Shown here in pieces: positions 61,288-64,000 of a DNA stretch of 64,000 nucleotides (the first letter of the stretch is position 1; the number at the start of each line of letters is the position of its first letter). The notes under the pieces are model-generated. The model saw only the letters and a program-made list of their open reading frames with translations. It was not told the origin of the DNA and searched no databases. This DNA is from Ilex aquifolium (taxonomy: Eukaryota; Streptophyta; Magnoliopsida; Aquifoliales; Aquifoliaceae): positions 25,337,635-25,401,634 of the forward strand of contig OX637405.1 of the NCBI GenBank assembly GCA_951799425.1. The letters are read 5' to 3'. Both the position numbers and the translations under genes were made by a program.

Positions 61288-63626
61288 CATTGCAAAGTGA
61301 TATTATTGTTAGATTTGAGAACCACCAGAGCCGTTTAATATTAAAAAATAATATAAAAAAATGAATTTCAAAATTTGGGCCAAGCTGTTAAGGTATATTC
61401 CACGTGGTATAATTTTGAATTTCAAATACGTTCAATCCCTTAAAATATTAAATCATTAATATAATAAATCAAATCTCATAAAAAATGGGGCTGCCACACT
61501 AACTAACAGGTCTTCAAATAAGGAAAATTGTATTTTAGTGAAGAAAATATTTGAAAATTTGTCAATGAGTATACATTTGAAGTCAAAGGTACTTATCTAT
61601 AAAAGATTTTAGTCAAGGTTTTTTTTTCACAATTAATTAGTTTAAAAGGTACCTGCTCACAATTTTCTGTATCTAAAATACAAAACAAAAATTAGGCCTA
61701 CAATACTAAAGGGTAAATTTTTGGAGGTCCTCTAAAAGTTAGGTTTAACCAAGTAGAGTAGAGAGTAATTTTGGACCTAAAAAAATTAGATATTAATTAG
61801 AATGTTTAAAATTTTAAAATTTAGATCACATCTAAAATAAATAAAAAAAAATTATGCCTACTCTACTAAAGGGGTAAATAGTTTCTCATTCACTCTTTAG
61901 CAAGATATGATGGACATGTAAACTATTGTTCTGGACTTATAGTTGTGCATTTTATTCATGCTTATTATTTTATTTTTCATTTATATGTTGAATGATTGAA
62001 TGTATCTAACAAAAATAAAATGCTTTATACAATCATAGATCACCTATAGACAAGTTAAGTCTTGACATAGGTGATTCTAATGATTCCCAAAAAGTACCCA
62101 AGCTAGGTCTACATGACAATCTTTTAATCGTTACTTACATTGTGCTTTAACTCATGATTGAATAACTTAACGGTTGTTAGATGCTTTGTAGAGTTATTTG
62201 ATTGCATATAGACGAGTTGAGTCTCGACATAAGTAATTCTTATGATTTTCTACAAAGACATCAGAAATATGGTCTTAATCCACACATTCGATCTTTATCC
62301 TCTGATTAACTTTCTATTGACGTAGGAGTTAATTTAGTAATCAACATTGCACAACTATAGCACCTGAACACATATGCACATGTCCGGATATTCGAACTAA
62401 AGAGTGACTTTTATTTCCATTTAAAAAATCTTATATTTTGTTTAGAAAACTCCATCACCATCTCAACTTCTAAATTCAAGATTTTCGTTCACCTTTGTCT
62501 CTATTGATCTTAACTTCGAACACTAACGTTAGTTCCTTGTGAATTCGACTCCGAACTTAATCGGATTATAACTACAACTTGATCACTTGCACTTGGGTGT
62601 ACATATTTCGGATCAAGTCAAGCATCTCATCCATTGACCTGTAATTCTTACTTGCTATTAATAACCAAATACCATAGTTATTATTTTTTTCATTGGTAAT
62701 CTCCAAAGTCACTTACCAACTAAAGCTATATTGTTTTCCTTCAAATTTTCCACCAAAAGGCCACCTTTGGCTTTTGTTCTTAACACTACTTTTCAATTCA
62801 CCAAATGATCCTCATTCCCTTCACCATTCCTTAGATAAAATATCACATCATTATCGTTAGTCTCATTGCAATTTTCTCTAGCATCTTAAAGATAGATAGA
62901 AAGTAAATACGTATGCTAGTCAAAACTGATTGGTGTCCAATTTGAGTTTGGATCATTATGTATACAAGGTTTTTAAAATAGGAATTCTACCTAGGATTGA
63001 TGGGAAATGTTAAAGGATCAGGATTGTAGGAACGAACCGAGAATTATAAGATCCCACCAACTAAAAAATAAACAACAATCCAAAATTCTTAAAGACAAGA
63101 ATTAAACAAGCATAATATATATGTAAATAGGAATGTTATGATAGATATGAATTATAAATATGTGAGAAACTATAATCTGAGCATTAAAAAGGGTTGGAAA
63201 TCAAAGATGGTTTGTTAATCTCTTGAGATTTTGCAAAGAGTAATGGGAGAATTGAAGTACTTCAGAGATAGAGTGATATAAAGGAAAAACCGAAAAATTA
63301 ATATTTTATTGAATCAACAACGTTGACTGTTCAATATCGAGAAAAAAAAGCATAAGAGAATGCAAATGAAAGACTATCTGACTATGATTGCTCATCGATT
63401 AAGGAAATCAAACCTAACCGTTGCTTTCAACTTTTTCAGTCAGATATACGAACAAATGAAGAAAGCTTTTTGTAACGAAGAAAACTTTTTGTGCCTTTTG
63501 TTATCCATCAAAGTTCCCCAATAGACTATCAATCTTCAGATTTGGGTCATCTCTTTAAGTATTAAAATAAGAAAGATAGATTGGGTCAAATTGATAATTA
63601 AATGCGCCTAACAAACAAATACAACT
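58691..63626. other. Gene-poor right flank
   Basis: No coding sequence is supported. 58740-58925 and 59620-59895 hold decayed ACACGATACA/AATAAACGAATTG-type sequence similar in style to the hAT element at 48559. A (TG)n(GA)n microsatellite lies at 59412-59466 and a (CA)n(TA)n at 61245-61286. 60724-60830 and 61741-61850 share AACCAAGTA, GAGTAATTTTGGACC and AAATTAGATATT in the same order, a dispersed repeat. 62040-62330 holds two similar ~170-base stretches (GACNAGTTNAGTCTNGACATA). Confidence 0.45.
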
Positions 63627-64000
63627 TGATGAGCCCAGATTTGGCTGGGTTTAGGCCCAATTCATGGGTAAGCCCAAATCTGCTGGAAAAGCAGGTCAAG
63701 CCCAACTCATGAATTCAGCCCGGTTCAGAGTTCAAGGAGTCCAGAAGGATTAGCGCACGTGGAGAGTAACTACCGGGATAGCTACTCTCTAAGATTAAGA
63801 CTATCTTTAATTGTACTTATTCTTAACTATAGCCATCCTCTCCGAAGGATTAGTCACCAGTCACTTCACGCCACTGCCTCAACCAAGGCTCTGTGCCTAT
63901 AAATTGTAAGCTCTCTCCACTTGAGAGGGGCATCTCTATACACACATCTACACATTTATCTCTCTCATAGCTACCATACCTCTCCCAGGGCTTATCTTTG
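63627..64000 (+). mobile_element. Left LTR of a Ty3/gypsy-type element running off the window
   Basis: Starts TGATGAGCCCAGATTTGGCT after a possible target CAACT. Its inner part (CAACCAAGGCTCTGTGCCTA, then TAAATTGTAAGCTCTCTC) matches the LTR at 39403-40009 read on the minus strand. The remainder lies beyond base 64000, so completeness cannot be judged. Confidence 0.7.

Overview
This looks like nuclear DNA from a flowering plant, probably a eudicot. It is AT-rich, its genes have GT-AG introns, one promoter carries plant-type telo-box and site II elements, and much of the window is transposon-derived. I recognise three host genes. (1) A plus-strand, eight-coding-exon gene at 593-6355 encodes a serine-rich, largely disordered plant protein of about 816 residues with a conserved SLAWDSAFFTSAGVLDPEEL block. 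Its promoter carries an exact mitosis-type MSA element. (2) A minus-strand gene for ribosomal protein S23 (uS12) at 7725-10371 has four coding exons, rebuilt to exactly 142 residues, under a telo-box/site II promoter. (3) A minus-strand gene for POP4/Rpp29, a protein subunit of RNase P/MRP, at 52926-56766 has eight coding exons, rebuilt to 306 residues. Genes 1 and 2 converge on a 1.4 kb spacer.

From 10.6 to 52 kb the window is mostly nested mobile elements. In order: a 1.27 kb near-palindromic fold-back element (10640-11913); a 3.67 kb Helitron (12431-16100); a 1 kb G/T-skewed GGT-rich tract (17055-18035); and a degenerate minus-strand copy of an ICR/RIP gene (interactor of constitutively active ROPs) scattered over about 19.4-32.8 kb. 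That copy is split by three insertions: a gag-only LTR element (19580-23126, GAGTT target duplication), a hAT-type MITE (23658-24193), and an 8.4 kb Mutator-like element (MULE; 24250-32668, 9-bp target duplication) that carries a broken transposase and several unfamiliar reading frames. Next come a small second Helitron (33973-34500), a pair of related ~2.6 kb direct repeats (36.8-39.4 and 42.9-47.2 kb) separated by a truncated Ty3/gypsy piece, and assorted hAT- and MULE-type elements.

The right 7 kb (56.8-63.6 kb) has no gene I can support. The window ends inside an LTR that starts at 63627 and belongs to the same broad gypsy group as the other two LTR elements. Target-site duplications, paired empty sites and nesting give a relative order for many insertions. 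I found no CRISPR array, rRNA or tRNA gene, or cellular gene cluster. The most informative features are the nested insertions in the ICR pseudogene, the duplicated block with its empty site, the long inverted repeat, and the MSA element on the serine-rich gene. Similarity statements come from recognising motifs by eye, since no search was run.
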